Part shown: positions 11,201-21,593 of the stretch, one piece after another
How positions within the stretch are numbered: the stretch's first letter is position 1
Layout of the letters: each line of letters opens with the position of its first letter
Origin: Flammeovirgaceae bacterium
Lineage (GTDB): Bacteria; Bacteroidota; Bacteroidia; Cytophagales; Cyclobacteriaceae
Length of the DNA stretch: 64,000 bases
Assembly: GCA_016712035.1 (NCBI GenBank)
Contig: JADJRT010000012.1
Span: 1-64,000, forward strand
Reading direction: 5' to 3'
The notes under the pieces: model-generated
Seen by the model: the letters and a program-made list of their open reading frames with translations, nothing else
Database searches by the model: none
What the model was told of the DNA's origin: nothing
Translations under genes and position numbers: made by a program

Positions 11201-14200
11201 ATTGATATGGCATTGCCCAATAGCGTTGATAATGGGTAATATTGATACCTGACTGTAGAGGACTTTTGACAGTATAATCATCAACTTCATTTACAGACAG
11301 GGCTTGTACTACTGAAAGTTCTTGATCTAGTCCTGGAGCAGCCGTTACTATTTGTATATGTAAACGATTTGATGATAATTTCCAAGGCCAGCATTAGCAG
11401 GATTAAAATAATACTTCCCATCACTTTTCTTTATAGTTCCCTGTCCAGTAAATTCGCCCCCTGCTGGTGATCCACTTACAAGATAATCTCTATCCTCTAC
11501 AACATAATTCACTCTTACGGATGTTTCGGCAGGAATAAAAGGTGGGATACCTGGGTTAGGGATGAAAGTTGCAGAAGGAACGGGGTTTACAACTACATCT
11601 ACAAAATCGGTAACAATATTTCCGGCATTATCCTCCACTTCAAGATTGTATCTAATATTTGAAGGTGGCGTTACTGTTGGGCTCGAGCTGCTACTAGAAT
11701 ACCCGGCAGGAGTTGAGGTCCAACGAAACTGATAGAAACCTGTACCACCAGTCACTGCCCCGATGAGTGTGGTGGACGATCCCTGGCAAACAGATACATC
11801 CGTGGCGCTTACGTTCACCGACAAGGCTGCAACGGTTAGTGTAAACGGGGTATTCGAAAGTGTTTTAGTTACACAATTTGTTCTTGAAACATCAACGCGA
11901 TAGGTATAGTCGCCAATGATGTTAAAGTTATCAGCCGGTCCGTTAGCCGTATTTAAGGTGAGATTACTGCCATTGCCATTCGCTGAATGAACTGTACCAG
12001 GAGCTGTACCATAACCCCCGGGTGCCGTGGTTAATATCAAAGCGTAATTATAATTGCTGCTTTGACTTGGGTTCATGGCCACATTTACATTGGTGTTTTG
12101 TGCCGGATTAAGAGTAGCTGGTATAGCGGGCAACGTAACATCAATAGCTTCGCGAATATCAAAATCACTTTCGATACTTTCTAAATCACTGTCATTGTTT
12201 TTTACTTTAATCTGTCGATTATCGCCTATTGTAACAATCGGTAAAGTAAAAACAATCTGAGTCGAATTAAAGGATATAATGTTGCCTGGGGCTACAGCCG
12301 CGCCATCTATATACACGGTGGGTTGGCTATTTCCACTTAAGGGATTACCCGTGCCTGTGAAGCGCGAACCATTAATGGTAACATTGTCGCCAATACATCG
12401 CTCGGCTGCAGCCGGAATAAAGGCACTAATGTTGGGCCGATTCTCGGTGGTAAATGTAATATCATCAGCCACAGTAGCATTGTCAACCGCGTCTTCAACC
12501 GGATTCATTTCAACATAATATACCTGATTGTGAAGTAAGGTGGAATTAGGATTTATTGTGATCGTATTGGTTCCATTGAAAGTTGCTGTAAAAGGGACTG
12601 CTGTGCCACCGTTATTGGTTTCCTTTAGTTCTACAAGGCCAGCCTGAATTGCGGCTGGCGTAATGGGTGAGTTGTCCAGATTGCGGATAGTTTCATTGAA
12701 GGTGATAATAATATTTCCTACTGCCGAGAAATTTATCGAGGCATTGGTGGGCGAAAAAGTAAACGAAGGGGGGGAGGGTGTTGTCCGTAGTGAACGTAAT
12801 ACTGGCAGCAACACTCGGGTTATTGCTGGCATCTTCCACTGGATTTATTTCAACATAATAAAGTGTATGTCCGGCCAAGGGTGTGGTTGGATCAACAGTT
12901 ATAATAGAATTGGTTCCATCGATGGATGCTGTAAAGGGTACAGAAGCTCCGGCATTATCGGTGAACTTCAATTCAACCAGAGTCAAAAGATCGCCTGCAG
13001 TTATGGCTGAGTTATCTATTTTGCGGACAGGTTCATTGAAAGTTATAATGATGTTATCGGTTTCGAGTACATCAATTGTACCGTTAAGTGGATTAAAGGT
13101 TGGGGTGGGGGGAAGAATGTCGGCAGAAGTAAATGTCATGTTGGTGGCAACAATCGCATTGTTGCCAAAATCTTCGATTGGATTAATTTCCAAATAGTAT
13201 AAAGTAGAACTAGAAAAATTCGCGGTTGGATCAATAGTGATAATGGTATTCGTGACATTAATTGAAGCTGTGAAGGGTACAGCCGCACCGCCATCGTTAG
13301 TAAGTTTTAATTCAATTAAAGCTAAAAGATCGCCTGCTGTAATCGGAGAATCATCCAGTTTGCGAACGGGTTCACTAAAAGTTATCGAAAGATTAGAACC
13401 TATTGGAACATTAACCGCATTGGGGGTTGGATTAAATGTTAAATCAGGAGGCAAAGTATTTCCGGTGGTGAAGGTACTGTTTGCAGATACGCTCGCATTT
13501 TCACTCGCATCTTCAATCGGGTTAATCTCAACGTAGTAAAGCGTATTACTTACCAAATTTGAGGTAGGATTAATCGTAATGATTTGATTGGTTCCATCAA
13601 TTGTGGCCGAAAAGGGAACCATGGCTCCTCCATTGTTGGTAAGTTTAAGTTCGACTAAAGATGATAAATCACCGGAAGTGATGGGGGAGTCATCAATGTT
13701 TCGGATAGCCTCATCAAATGTGATAACAATATTAATCGATTCAACTATACCAGTAGCACCATCGGTCGGGTTAAAAGAGGGTACTGGTGGAGCGTTATCC
13801 GGAGTAGAAAATGTAATAGTAATCTGGCTACTCTCATTCCCGGTTAAGTCTTCAACCGGATTTAATTCCAAATAGTACGTTGTATTGTTAGCCAAGTCAG
13901 CGTTTGGATTTATAACTATTTGTGTAGTACCGTTGAATGCTGAAGTAAATGGTATCGCTGCCCCATCATCATTTAGTATTTTCAATTCAACAACCCCCGC
14001 CTCAATCGAAGCATCATCAAGAGGCGAGCCATCAGTCTGAAAAATATTCTCAGAAAAAGAAATTACTAAATTGGCATTAACAGCAACATTGGTTGCGCCA
14101 TTGGCGGGAAGGAAAAGGGGAGAAGGTGCCAGATAATCAATAACCGAGAAGGTAAATGGTGCAGGAACAAGGTCATCGTCATCAGAGATTGCCTCAACAC

Positions 14201-14561
14201 CGACAATATTCACGTAGATAACCGCTTGAGAGGGTAAATTTGAGTTAGGATTTATTGTCACTATTGTTTTAGTGCCATCAATGGTTGCATCAAAAGCAAT
14301 ATCTGCGCCTCCCGAGTTGGTAAGTTTAAGCGTTATGCGAGTATCTATATTAGAATCATCAAGCGCACCATTCCCCATGGCGGACTCGCGGATACCCTCA
14401 TTAAAGGTAAGTACAATATTAGCACTCTGATTTACATTGGTTGCTGCCGCTGCCGGCACGGAAGTAAACGTAGGCTGAGCCCATACCACCAAGGTAGATG
14501 TCAACAGAAAGATGATTGGGAGAAATAATTTTTTATAAAGAGTTGGTAAAAGCCAGTTCAT
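8229..14561 (-). CDS. Giant multidomain surface protein with Ig-like repeats and T9SS sorting domain (frameshifted)
   Basis: About 2,110 residues once frames are joined. The N-terminal signal peptide (cleavage near VVWAQP) is followed by six SbsA-type bacterial Ig-like repeats of about 105 residues, an IPT/TIG-like domain (CIGDNVTINGSRF), PKD-like and Ig-like domains (FSWDFGDG near 9955), a region of about 500 residues, and a C-terminal type A T9SS sorting domain with MYPNPANESF and GIYIVQI. It is therefore expected to cross the outer membrane via T9SS and sit on the surface or be released. Frame breaks occur in the G7 run near 12770, several times between 10750 and 11350, and near 9935. It is the last gene of the operon, 4 bases after the lipoprotein gene. 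An adhesin or matrix role is inference. Confidence 0.85.
12440..14477 (-). repeat. Six tandem SbsA-type Ig-like repeats within the giant T9SS gene
   Basis: Six protein repeats of about 105 residues (about 315 bases each). Each runs from a PP-x-x-x-FxP opening through I-x-ITFxEx(I/V)R, a D-S-P-I-T-x-x-D/A segment, VELKxTNxGGAxVPFxA, TIxPxxxL, YYVEINPVEDA, to a final TFTT. The last four copies are closest to one another, pointing to recent internal duplication, while the first two are more divergent. Confidence 0.8.
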
Positions 14562-14565
14562 AGAA

Positions 14566-15891
14566 TTAATTTTTTAAGTCACCATTCTTATCCATACGCA
14601 TGAGAAAAACAGATGCATATTCATTCAAGTTATTCGTTCCACCGATTAGAATATCGCCATTGGAGGCTTCTGTAACGGATACCGGAATTTCATCCCCACC
14701 GCCACCAAATGTTTTCATCCACATCAGGTCACCCAAGGCATTCACTTTGATAACCAAAAGATTTTTATCAGGATTACTTTTTACAGTACCTACTAAAACA
14801 AAACCACCATCACTAGTTCCTGTAACGGCTTCACCCTCATCAACAAGTTCAGAGGTATTTTTATCAAGGGTAGGCGTAGTGAGAGAAAGTGTCCCATCAA
14901 AATATCGATCACTGCCTGGAATAATACTTCCGTTGGTTCCTACTCGTAAGAAGAAAATATTTCCTTCCGACCCATCGGTATTTTCACTATAGGTTCCTAC
15001 CACGCCAAATCCAAAGGCCGGAGAGGCTGCCGGCTGAATGTCCTTAGGTAAAAACTTTTGGCTGGAGGTTTCACCCAACGTACTAAAGTTAACAGGTACC
15101 GATTCCTCTTTTACAAATGGAACGGTAACATAAGAAGACGTAAAATCACCCTGAACATCGGCAATGGCACTTGCCCAGATTATGTTACCGTTTGAATAGT
15201 GTATCGACCTGGCATTGGAGTAGGTATTGGATAGCAGTGGATAGAACTTTACCCAAGCGCTATCCAGGTTGTCATTCAATCCAAACAGCAATTGCTCAGC
15301 CGGAGCATTTTGTTGGTTTACAATACCCTCTTTGAAGGTACCAAGAATTACTGCACCCCCTGTGCCGGTTAAATTGATCGACTCCCCAAAAAAATCATCT
15401 TTTACAGGATGCCCGGCACCTATTGCCTTTTTGTCTTCAATATAGATTCTTCGCAGTTCTTGAAACGAACCATTTAGTATCAACACACTCATAGATGAAA
15501 CAACAACATTGGCAGCTTGCTCTGCGGTTGGGTCAACATTAATTCTATCACCCACCACGATGTAACCATTTACAGTTCCATTACTAATAATGGCCTTAAA
15601 TGACTTACTGACAATATTATCGTACGTGTGGAAGTCACCTATTCGATTGCCCTTTTCATCCGTTTCAATCAAAACGGTTTGAGCAATTGATCCATTGCTT
15701 GTTTCGGCAATCGTATTGGCAAGCAACACAAACCCATCAGGTATTTTATCCAGTGCCGTAGCCTGCATGGAGTAGGGACCTTCGTAAAATTTAGTAAAGG
15801 TGCTCCGGGGCGAAGGGTCAGCGGTTTCAATGTTCTTGCATGTAACCATCAGGCAAGAAACCACTACAAGGAAAAGAAAGAAGTTTCTCAT
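14566..15891 (-). CDS. Predicted lipoprotein with propeller-like repeats, function unknown
   Basis: A 441-residue protein that I cannot assign to a named family. The N-terminus is a lipoprotein signal with lipobox LMVTC (Cys18). The body is beta-rich with recurring blade-like phrases such as GTSDGGFVLVGTV, GDLMWMKTFGGGGDEIPV, NGDILIGGT and MRMDKNGDL. These resemble the repeats of secreted beta-propeller proteins that track values per DGG...W unit. It starts inside the previous gene's end (4-base overlap) and ends 4 bases before the giant T9SS protein, so all three envelope products are translationally linked. It may sit at the outer membrane and hold or present its neighbours, which is inference from order alone. 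Confidence 0.75.
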   Translation of the reverse strand: MRNFFLFLVVVSCLMVTCKNIETADPSPRSTFTKFYEGPYSMQATALDKIPDGFVLLANTIAETSNGSIAQTVLIETDEKGNRIGDFHTYDNIVSKSFKAIISNGTVNGYIVVGDRINVDPTAEQAANVVVSSMSVLILNGSFQELRRIYIEDKKAIGAGHPVKDDFFGESINLTGTGGAVILGTFKEGIVNQQNAPAEQLLFGLNDNLDSAWVKFYPLLSNTYSNARSIHYSNGNIIWASAIADVQGDFTSSYVTVPFVKEESVPVNFSTLGETSSQKFLPKDIQPAASPAFGFGVVGTYSENTDGSEGNIFFLRVGTNGSIIPGSDRYFDGTLSLTTPTLDKNTSELVDEGEAVTGTSDGGFVLVGTVKSNPDKNLLVIKVNALGDLMWMKTFGGGGDEIPVSVTEASNGDILIGGTNNLNEYASVFLMRMDKNGDLKN

Positions 15892-16952
15892 CGGCTGCTC
15901 TTAATCTTATTTTTCTTAGGATTGAAAATATTAAGCACATAAGAACCACTTAGTGCCAGGGATGTTAATTTAAATACCGGGTCCGCGTACCCTTGATCCC
16001 AAACGGCTTGTTGATTTTCAAAGGCGGTTTCGTCACCATTCAATTTTGTAAGTCCGTAGAGGTACCGCACTTCGGCAATGAAATAGCCGCCACTGATCTT
16101 AAGTTTTACACCGGCTGCCAATAACGCGCTCAGGTTAATATTCTGCCGTATCGGTTTAAAATCAAAAGACGTTTCCGGAATAGGGGCATCACTTGTTCCC
16201 CGGGTTCTCTCTGATCTTAATTTGGCGTTTAGTAAGTAATCAATAGAAACTCCCCCCGCCACATAGGGATTATATTTTTTCTCTACAAACGTATATTCAA
16301 AACTAAGCGGTAACGACAACCAGTTTTGCGTTTCGAATCCCTGAAACTCCTGCGTGATTGGAGCTCCGTTTATATCAAAGCCCCGATCAACTTTAAGATC
16401 GAGCTCAAATTTTTTCGTATAGTATAGTAATTCACCGTGTAATGTCATCCGGTCATTTAAGGGTACATCTACGGCACCGCCAAAATGCATAGCTATCCCG
16501 TATTTATATTCACTATCGGCACCAACCTCAACAGACGAAACAGAATTGATAACGTTTGGTTGACTGGCACTAACACCCAGTTTTGCGCCAACCCGATAAA
16601 TTTCACGAGAACGGAACGTGTTATACAAGGCTACAAACTCTGCGGGATCAACGGATTCATTAATTTCAAAATAGTGATCGGTTTCCAGAAGTTTGAGCAT
16701 CGAGTCATCAGCCTTTTGGGGCTCTTCCAAATAGATGTAAGCCAGTGTCAAAAGCTTATAGAGACTTACACTAGTTTGTTTATCGCAATCACCAACCATT
16801 AAACCCTTTGAAATAATGTCCTCCAATTCATATAACCGACCTTGATCATATACGGACTGCGCTAACCGAAGGGTCTGTGCGCAGTTAGTTGCCTGAGAGA
16901 AGGCATGGATGCCTATTACGCTAAAGCCAATCAGGAATAAAAATCTCTTCAT
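15888..16952 (-). CDS. Outer-membrane beta-barrel protein with N-terminal helical (TPR-like) domain
   Basis: A 354-residue secreted protein with a signal peptide (cleavage near AFSQA). Residues about 25-115 form a helical TPR-like region (LAQSVYDQGRLYELEDII, LLTLAYIYLEEPQKADDSM). From about 120 the sequence alternates as outer-membrane strands: YRVGAKLGVSAS, GGAVDVPLNDRMTLHGELLYYTKK, NPYVAGGVSIDYLL, YFIAEVRYLYGLTKL, LALSGSYVLNIFNP. It is a PorT-like/OMP_b-brl barrel. A periplasmic helical domain fused to a barrel could bind the STAND protein's periplasmic partner or the lipoprotein. It overlaps the lipoprotein gene by 4 bases and follows the STAND gene after 3 bases. Confidence 0.8.
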   Translation of the reverse strand: MKRFLFLIGFSVIGIHAFSQATNCAQTLRLAQSVYDQGRLYELEDIISKGLMVGDCDKQTSVSLYKLLTLAYIYLEEPQKADDSMLKLLETDHYFEINESVDPAEFVALYNTFRSREIYRVGAKLGVSASQPNVINSVSSVEVGADSEYKYGIAMHFGGAVDVPLNDRMTLHGELLYYTKKFELDLKVDRGFDINGAPITQEFQGFETQNWLSLPLSFEYTFVEKKYNPYVAGGVSIDYLLNAKLRSERTRGTSDAPIPETSFDFKPIRQNINLSALLAAGVKLKISGGYFIAEVRYLYGLTKLNGDETAFENQQAVWDQGYADPVFKLTSLALSGSYVLNIFNPKKNKIKSSR

Positions 16953-16955
16953 AAG

Positions 16956-19900
16956 TTATTTCCCCGCTTTTTTGGTCCCTTGATTTTTCAGTTGTGCTCC
17001 CGGAAAATTCTCGCACGTTTTTTCATAGTCCAGATCTTCGGCTACAAAATTGACCCATTCCTCTTCGGTCATATTTCTGTTAACCTTCGTACACAAAATA
17101 TCTTTCATTACTTCGAGGTTGGTAGGATAGGCGTGAATGGTTTGATCCGTACCGGTTGCTGTTTGGCGCACGGTATTTATTCCAACCATTAACTGGGAAT
17201 CATCAGGCGTAAATGCCACCGTCCAGGCCCAATCGTGATCACTTAATAAAATGGGCTGCTGATTAAGTTCTCTGAAATTCCAAAGGCGCACGGTGTGATC
17301 TTTACTTGCCGAGGCCATAAAAGTTCCGGCATGGTTAAAGTCGATGTCTTCTATATGAGATGAGTGACCTGCCAGCGTGCGAATAAGAATTCCATTATTA
17401 ACTACGTAAAGCAAACCATCCAAATCGCCAACAATTAACTGACGACCATCAGGTGCAAACTTTACAGCCGTTAATCCGCGAGAGACTTTAATGGTAGTTA
17501 CCGCATAGTTTTTAGCGATATCCCAGAGGTATAAATTACCGCTGACACCGGCTCCGGCAAGCATGGTTCCGTTACTATTTAGATCCAGCGAGGTAATTTT
17601 TTCTTTCGAGTTGATTACCTCTTTAGCCGTGGAAAGATCGGAGTAGCGAATACTAAAGCCTGAATTGTCACGTGCATACAAACCTTTGCCATCTGGGGTG
17701 AAGTGAACATTCTCAATGTCCGAAACAAACCCCGTGATTTTTTTAGGTGCTGCATTGATATTATTTAAATCATACAATTCAAGATAATTGGCATCACGAT
17801 TCATCGGAAATAATCCACCTGCGGCCAACATATTACCATCCGGACTTGTATCCATAGAATACACGAGATAGGGTTCCTTGCGTTTGGCTTCATCCATAAT
17901 CACTTCCGCATTCCATTGATTATTTGAATAACTCCAACGGATAATCTGACCATCGCTACCACCGGAATAAATGTGGTTTCCCTTACCGTGAGTTTCCAGC
18001 GTTCGGGCCGCACCGTTTTTGTGAGCTTCTAAACTTTTAGTTAATGGGTCGTCATTATTTTTTAAGGCATAATAAAGTCCGCTATAGATATCACTATTGT
18101 GTGGATAGCCATCAAACTTCTTATTAAACAAATAAGCTTGCTGCGCGACCAGCGCTTCCTGTATAGGATCATTACTCAACTCTTTTGACTTAATAGCCAT
18201 GCGTGAGGCTGTGGCCAAGTAGCGTTCGCGTTCTGCCCTTTTTGCATTCTCAATCGCACGTTCCTCATTGGTTTTAGCTTCGCCTTCCGCTTTGCGAGCA
18301 GCGATGGCATTTCGTTCGGCTTCAGCGCGCTGCTTTTTTGCCTCTGCCTCAGCTGCCTCAGCTTGTACTCTTCGGAGATCAGCTTCTTTTTTTTGGGCTT
18401 CTTCTGCTCTCCTTGCATCTTCAGCTTCCAAACGGGCTCTGTCAGCTATATCTCTTTGATCTTCAGCATTCTTTTTTTGTATTAATGCCTCGGCTTCATT
18501 CTCCTTTGCTTTTGCTTCATTGGCTATTGCCAATTCTGCATTTCGCTGTGCTTCGGCTTGCTGCACGAATGCATACACAAAAGCTATCAGCGCTATTACT
18601 GATAGTGTACCAAAGACAACCGCAATGATTCGAGCCCGTTGAAGTTTTCGCTTCTGCTCCAGTTCCTTTATCCTTTGCTCGGTGTCGAATTCTTTCTTCG
18701 AGTATTCAAGGAATATGAGCGTTCGCTCAAAAGCCGGATGATACCGTTGACCCCACACCAGGGTAGGTTTGTGTTTTGCCTGCCAGTTAAGCGCGAGTTG
18801 TAGATCGGGCGGCCGCCATAAACCAGCTTTGCCAACCTGATATTGAGAAGCGGCTTCGGCCAGGCGCAAATACATTTGTACAGCTTCCGATTCGTCATCT
18901 ACCCAGTTTTTTAATCGCACCCAAATCCGCATCAAACTCTCGTGCGAGATATCAATCATGGATTTAGAATCGAGATCTATACCATGCGAAGGGGTAAGTA
19001 ACGAGCGACCCGGTTCACGGAACTTTTCAATCACTTCTATTACATCCGCTTCCGATACATCGGCAATGGAGGCAATTTCATTGAGTCGGGTGGGTCTGCG
19101 AATCCCAAAGTTTTCGCCACGCTTTTCTGTAATGGCTTTGAACATGATTTCGCAAATGCGTTTCTGTTCTTCATCCAATTCGTCATAGGCTTCGTTCGCG
19201 TGTTGCGACAAAGCTTCCGACATGGTACCAATAGCCTCGTAGTGTTTTAAGTCAACCTGTTCGTCATCATAGTCTTTGTACTTAGCCCAATAACTCCAGG
19301 TACGCATGAGCGCATGCTGAAGAATGGGTAGTTGATCCGGATTATTCCCTAAGTCATTTAACAATTGCTGAACGAGGCGCGGAGTAATCTTTGCATGACC
19401 TACAGCAACAGGGCCTTCTACCGCCCTCCGCTTTTGATCGCGCGTCATTTGCGGAATCAGGTAGTGACTATCGTTAATCTTGCGAGTTAAATCCGGAAAT
19501 TGCGCGCAATCCCCGATAAAGTCTGATCGCATCGTAATAGCTACGTAGATGGGTGAATCTTCGTAGTTTACAGCTTCCATCAAAAGGTTAATGAAGGCAA
19601 GCGATTCGTTTACTGAATTAGGATCGGTGCTGTCTTTAAAGCGAAAGAGTTCTTCAAACTGGTCGACCAGAATTAAATAGTTTATATCTTCTTTTCTTCT
19701 GGATTGTTGAATGGCTTCCACCAAACCCAACGAACTGCTTCGTAATAAGGTTGAAACGATGGTGCGCTTAATCTTCTTATCTTCCGCATTAGCGGAATTA
19801 TAGTCCCGCACCGTTTTTAAAAGCGACTCCGATAAATTATCAATGGGGCCAGCACCGGGGCGGGTAACAATTACTTCCCAATTCGGACTGGTATCGGTTA

Positions 19901-20135
19901 GGAAGCCGCCATATAAAATGGGAAGCACACCACAATAAATGAATGAAGACTTACCACTTCCAGAAGGACCGATTACGCCAACAAAGCGGCTCTTCGAAAG
20001 TTTAAGAAGCACTTCATCGCTTTGGCCTTCGCGACCAAAAAACAAGTGGCTCTCTTCAATTTTGAAAGGGCGTAGTCCGGGAAAGGGATTGGCTGTCCCG
20101 ACTAAGGTGCCCGTTTCGTCAATCATTTGGCTCAT
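16956..20135 (-). CDS. nSTAND1-type NTPase with transmembrane helix, coiled coil and WD40 repeats
   Basis: A 1,059-residue signalling NTPase. The N-terminal NPFPGLRPFKIEESHLFFGRE is the nSTAND1 entry motif. Walker A is GPSGSGKSS (56-64) and Walker B is YLILVDQFEELF (153-164). The helical STAND region runs to about 480. A hydrophobic helix at 502-523 should anchor it in the inner membrane. An Ala/Glu/Lys-rich coiled coil follows (about 526-650), then WD40 repeats (about 700-1030; LAGHSSHIEDIDFNHAGTFM, SKDHTVRLWN). STAND proteins usually stay inactive until a ligand bound by the repeats lets them oligomerise. Here the helix splits NTPase from repeats, so the two may lie on opposite sides of the membrane unless the helix is a hairpin. 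It lies between the TIR-like gene (3 bases) and the barrel gene. Confidence 0.88.
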   Translation of the reverse strand: MSQMIDETGTLVGTANPFPGLRPFKIEESHLFFGREGQSDEVLLKLSKSRFVGVIGPSGSGKSSFIYCGVLPILYGGFLTDTSPNWEVIVTRPGAGPIDNLSESLLKTVRDYNSANAEDKKIKRTIVSTLLRSSSLGLVEAIQQSRRKEDINYLILVDQFEELFRFKDSTDPNSVNESLAFINLLMEAVNYEDSPIYVAITMRSDFIGDCAQFPDLTRKINDSHYLIPQMTRDQKRRAVEGPVAVGHAKITPRLVQQLLNDLGNNPDQLPILQHALMRTWSYWAKYKDYDDEQVDLKHYEAIGTMSEALSQHANEAYDELDEEQKRICEIMFKAITEKRGENFGIRRPTRLNEIASIADVSEADVIEVIEKFREPGRSLLTPSHGIDLDSKSMIDISHESLMRIWVRLKNWVDDESEAVQMYLRLAEAASQYQVGKAGLWRPPDLQLALNWQAKHKPTLVWGQRYHPAFERTLIFLEYSKKEFDTEQRIKELEQKRKLQRARIIAVVFGTLSVIALIAFVYAFVQQAEAQRNAELAIANEAKAKENEAEALIQKKNAEDQRDIADRARLEAEDARRAEEAQKKEADLRRVQAEAAEAEAKKQRAEAERNAIAARKAEGEAKTNEERAIENAKRAERERYLATASRMAIKSKELSNDPIQEALVAQQAYLFNKKFDGYPHNSDIYSGLYYALKNNDDPLTKSLEAHKNGAARTLETHGKGNHIYSGGSDGQIIRWSYSNNQWNAEVIMDEAKRKEPYLVYSMDTSPDGNMLAAGGLFPMNRDANYLELYDLNNINAAPKKITGFVSDIENVHFTPDGKGLYARDNSGFSIRYSDLSTAKEVINSKEKITSLDLNSNGTMLAGAGVSGNLYLWDIAKNYAVTTIKVSRGLTAVKFAPDGRQLIVGDLDGLLYVVNNGILIRTLAGHSSHIEDIDFNHAGTFMASASKDHTVRLWNFRELNQQPILLSDHDWAWTVAFTPDDSQLMVGINTVRQTATGTDQTIHAYPTNLEVMKDILCTKVNRNMTEEEWVNFVAEDLDYEKTCENFPGAQLKNQGTKKAGK

Positions 20136-20138
20136 AGG

Positions 20139-21576
20139 TTATGAGGTTATTTCTTGTAAAAAATTTTTCAAAGTTTCCAACGACTTTTTAGTGTCTCCGG
20201 AAATAAGGGTCATATTTTGATTCTTAAAATTATCAAGACTTGTGGCGCCTGCTGCTACTATGGCTTTACCTTGAATAGGTTTTTTTTCTTCCGAAGCCAG
20301 GCGCCTTCAAGAGGTCAAGCACTTTCATGCGAACCCATTGATCATTCACTTTGCCTTTGAAGATAATGGCTCCGTCAAAATTTCTCAGGTTATCGATATG
20401 TTGTTTGCGTACCTCAAGCAGTTCGCCTTCAAAAGCTGGAGACAATACTTTGAATCCAGATTTTTCTATGGCCTCACGGAAAGGTTTTACTTCGGTGTCG
20501 TCTATCTTGTCGTGAACCAGATAAATGGATTTGCCACCACTTTCATCCGCAACTCTTCTTTCTTGCGATTCAAGAAGTTCGTCACGCATTATATTCTTGA
20601 AATCCTCTAATGGGGTTTGAAGAATTTCAGCACCTTCCTGAACTTCGGTATCGCGTTTAATGGCATCAATAAACGACTTCTGTTTATCACTCGCATTTTT
20701 TAGATTTTGAGAAATCCAGATAAGACGAGAAAACTCCTGCTTGCTTTGCTTTTTTGCTACGGCAGTTTCTGCCGAAATTTTGTTTTGAATATCTACGATA
20801 GATCGCTCGCTTCCTTCCGGGATTTCTCCGTAAGCACTACCAATTAAATGTATAGATAAGCTACATTCTTCGAGGTCTCTTTTGATTTCCTGTTCTACAT
20901 CGTTCAGTTTGGTTGGCAACGTATTCTTGGGCAATACGATATAGCCATGTCGTTGTAATTCTCGCTTAATTATATTTCGTTGCACGGAAAGATCATGACC
21001 GGTTTCAGCTAAATAGATGGACTTACGTTTATAAATGTTTTTTACTTCAGACTTTATATTGCCTTCCTTAAGAATCATTAACGCATCATGGATGTCATAC
21101 GCTAAGTCCACCAATTTCATCCAGTATTGTTTTTCTGCTTCCTGGCTAAAGAAGTCAGCGTATTCTTTCTGAAGTCCTGTCTCGGTATCTAATTGATACA
21201 TTTCATAGCCGAGCAAATCCCGCAAACGAGGGGGTTGCTCAAGTAAGGAGAGAGGTGCCTTCATTACTTTAAACACTCTATCTATTTTGGAGTCGGATGC
21301 TGCCTTATTAAATGTTTCCACATTGTCGAGGCATCGGCCGGATTGAACAAACTCTTTCGTAAGCACCGCAACCAGAATAGCTGCGTTATTGAGTGATGGT
21401 GCGGTGGCCGTATCAAATTCTGATTTTAGAACAATGTTGGGTTTGCTTCCTAATACTTGCAGCAGCATCAACTCTAGAAATTTTTTGAATTGCGAAACCC
21501 AGCCTTGCTCACTTTTCTGAGCGGCTTCATTATCTTTCTCGGCAAAAGTTATCAGTACATCAATATCAAAGGCCAT
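20139..21576 (-). CDS. TIR / DUF4062-like multi-module signalling protein (one frameshift)
   Basis: About 478 residues with three related Rossmann-like modules. Module 1 (1-130) looks like TIR: DIDVLITFAEKD, APSLNNAAILVAVLTKEF, SGRCLDNVETF, where the Glu may correspond to the TIR catalytic Glu. Module 2 (about 185-330) resembles DUF4062: KSIYLAETGHDLSVQRNII, IGSAYGEIPEGSERS. Module 3 (about 345-478) again starts KSIYLVHDKIDD and ends near FLQEITS. The frame breaks in an A8 run near 20285, and the true stop is at 20139. TIR domains degrade NAD+ or make nucleotide signals in several antiphage systems, but whether this one is enzymatic is not shown. Stop and next start are 3 bases apart, so the TIR and STAND proteins are very likely partners. 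Confidence 0.78.
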
Positions 21577-21593
21577 CTTTTAAATGAGTTTAG

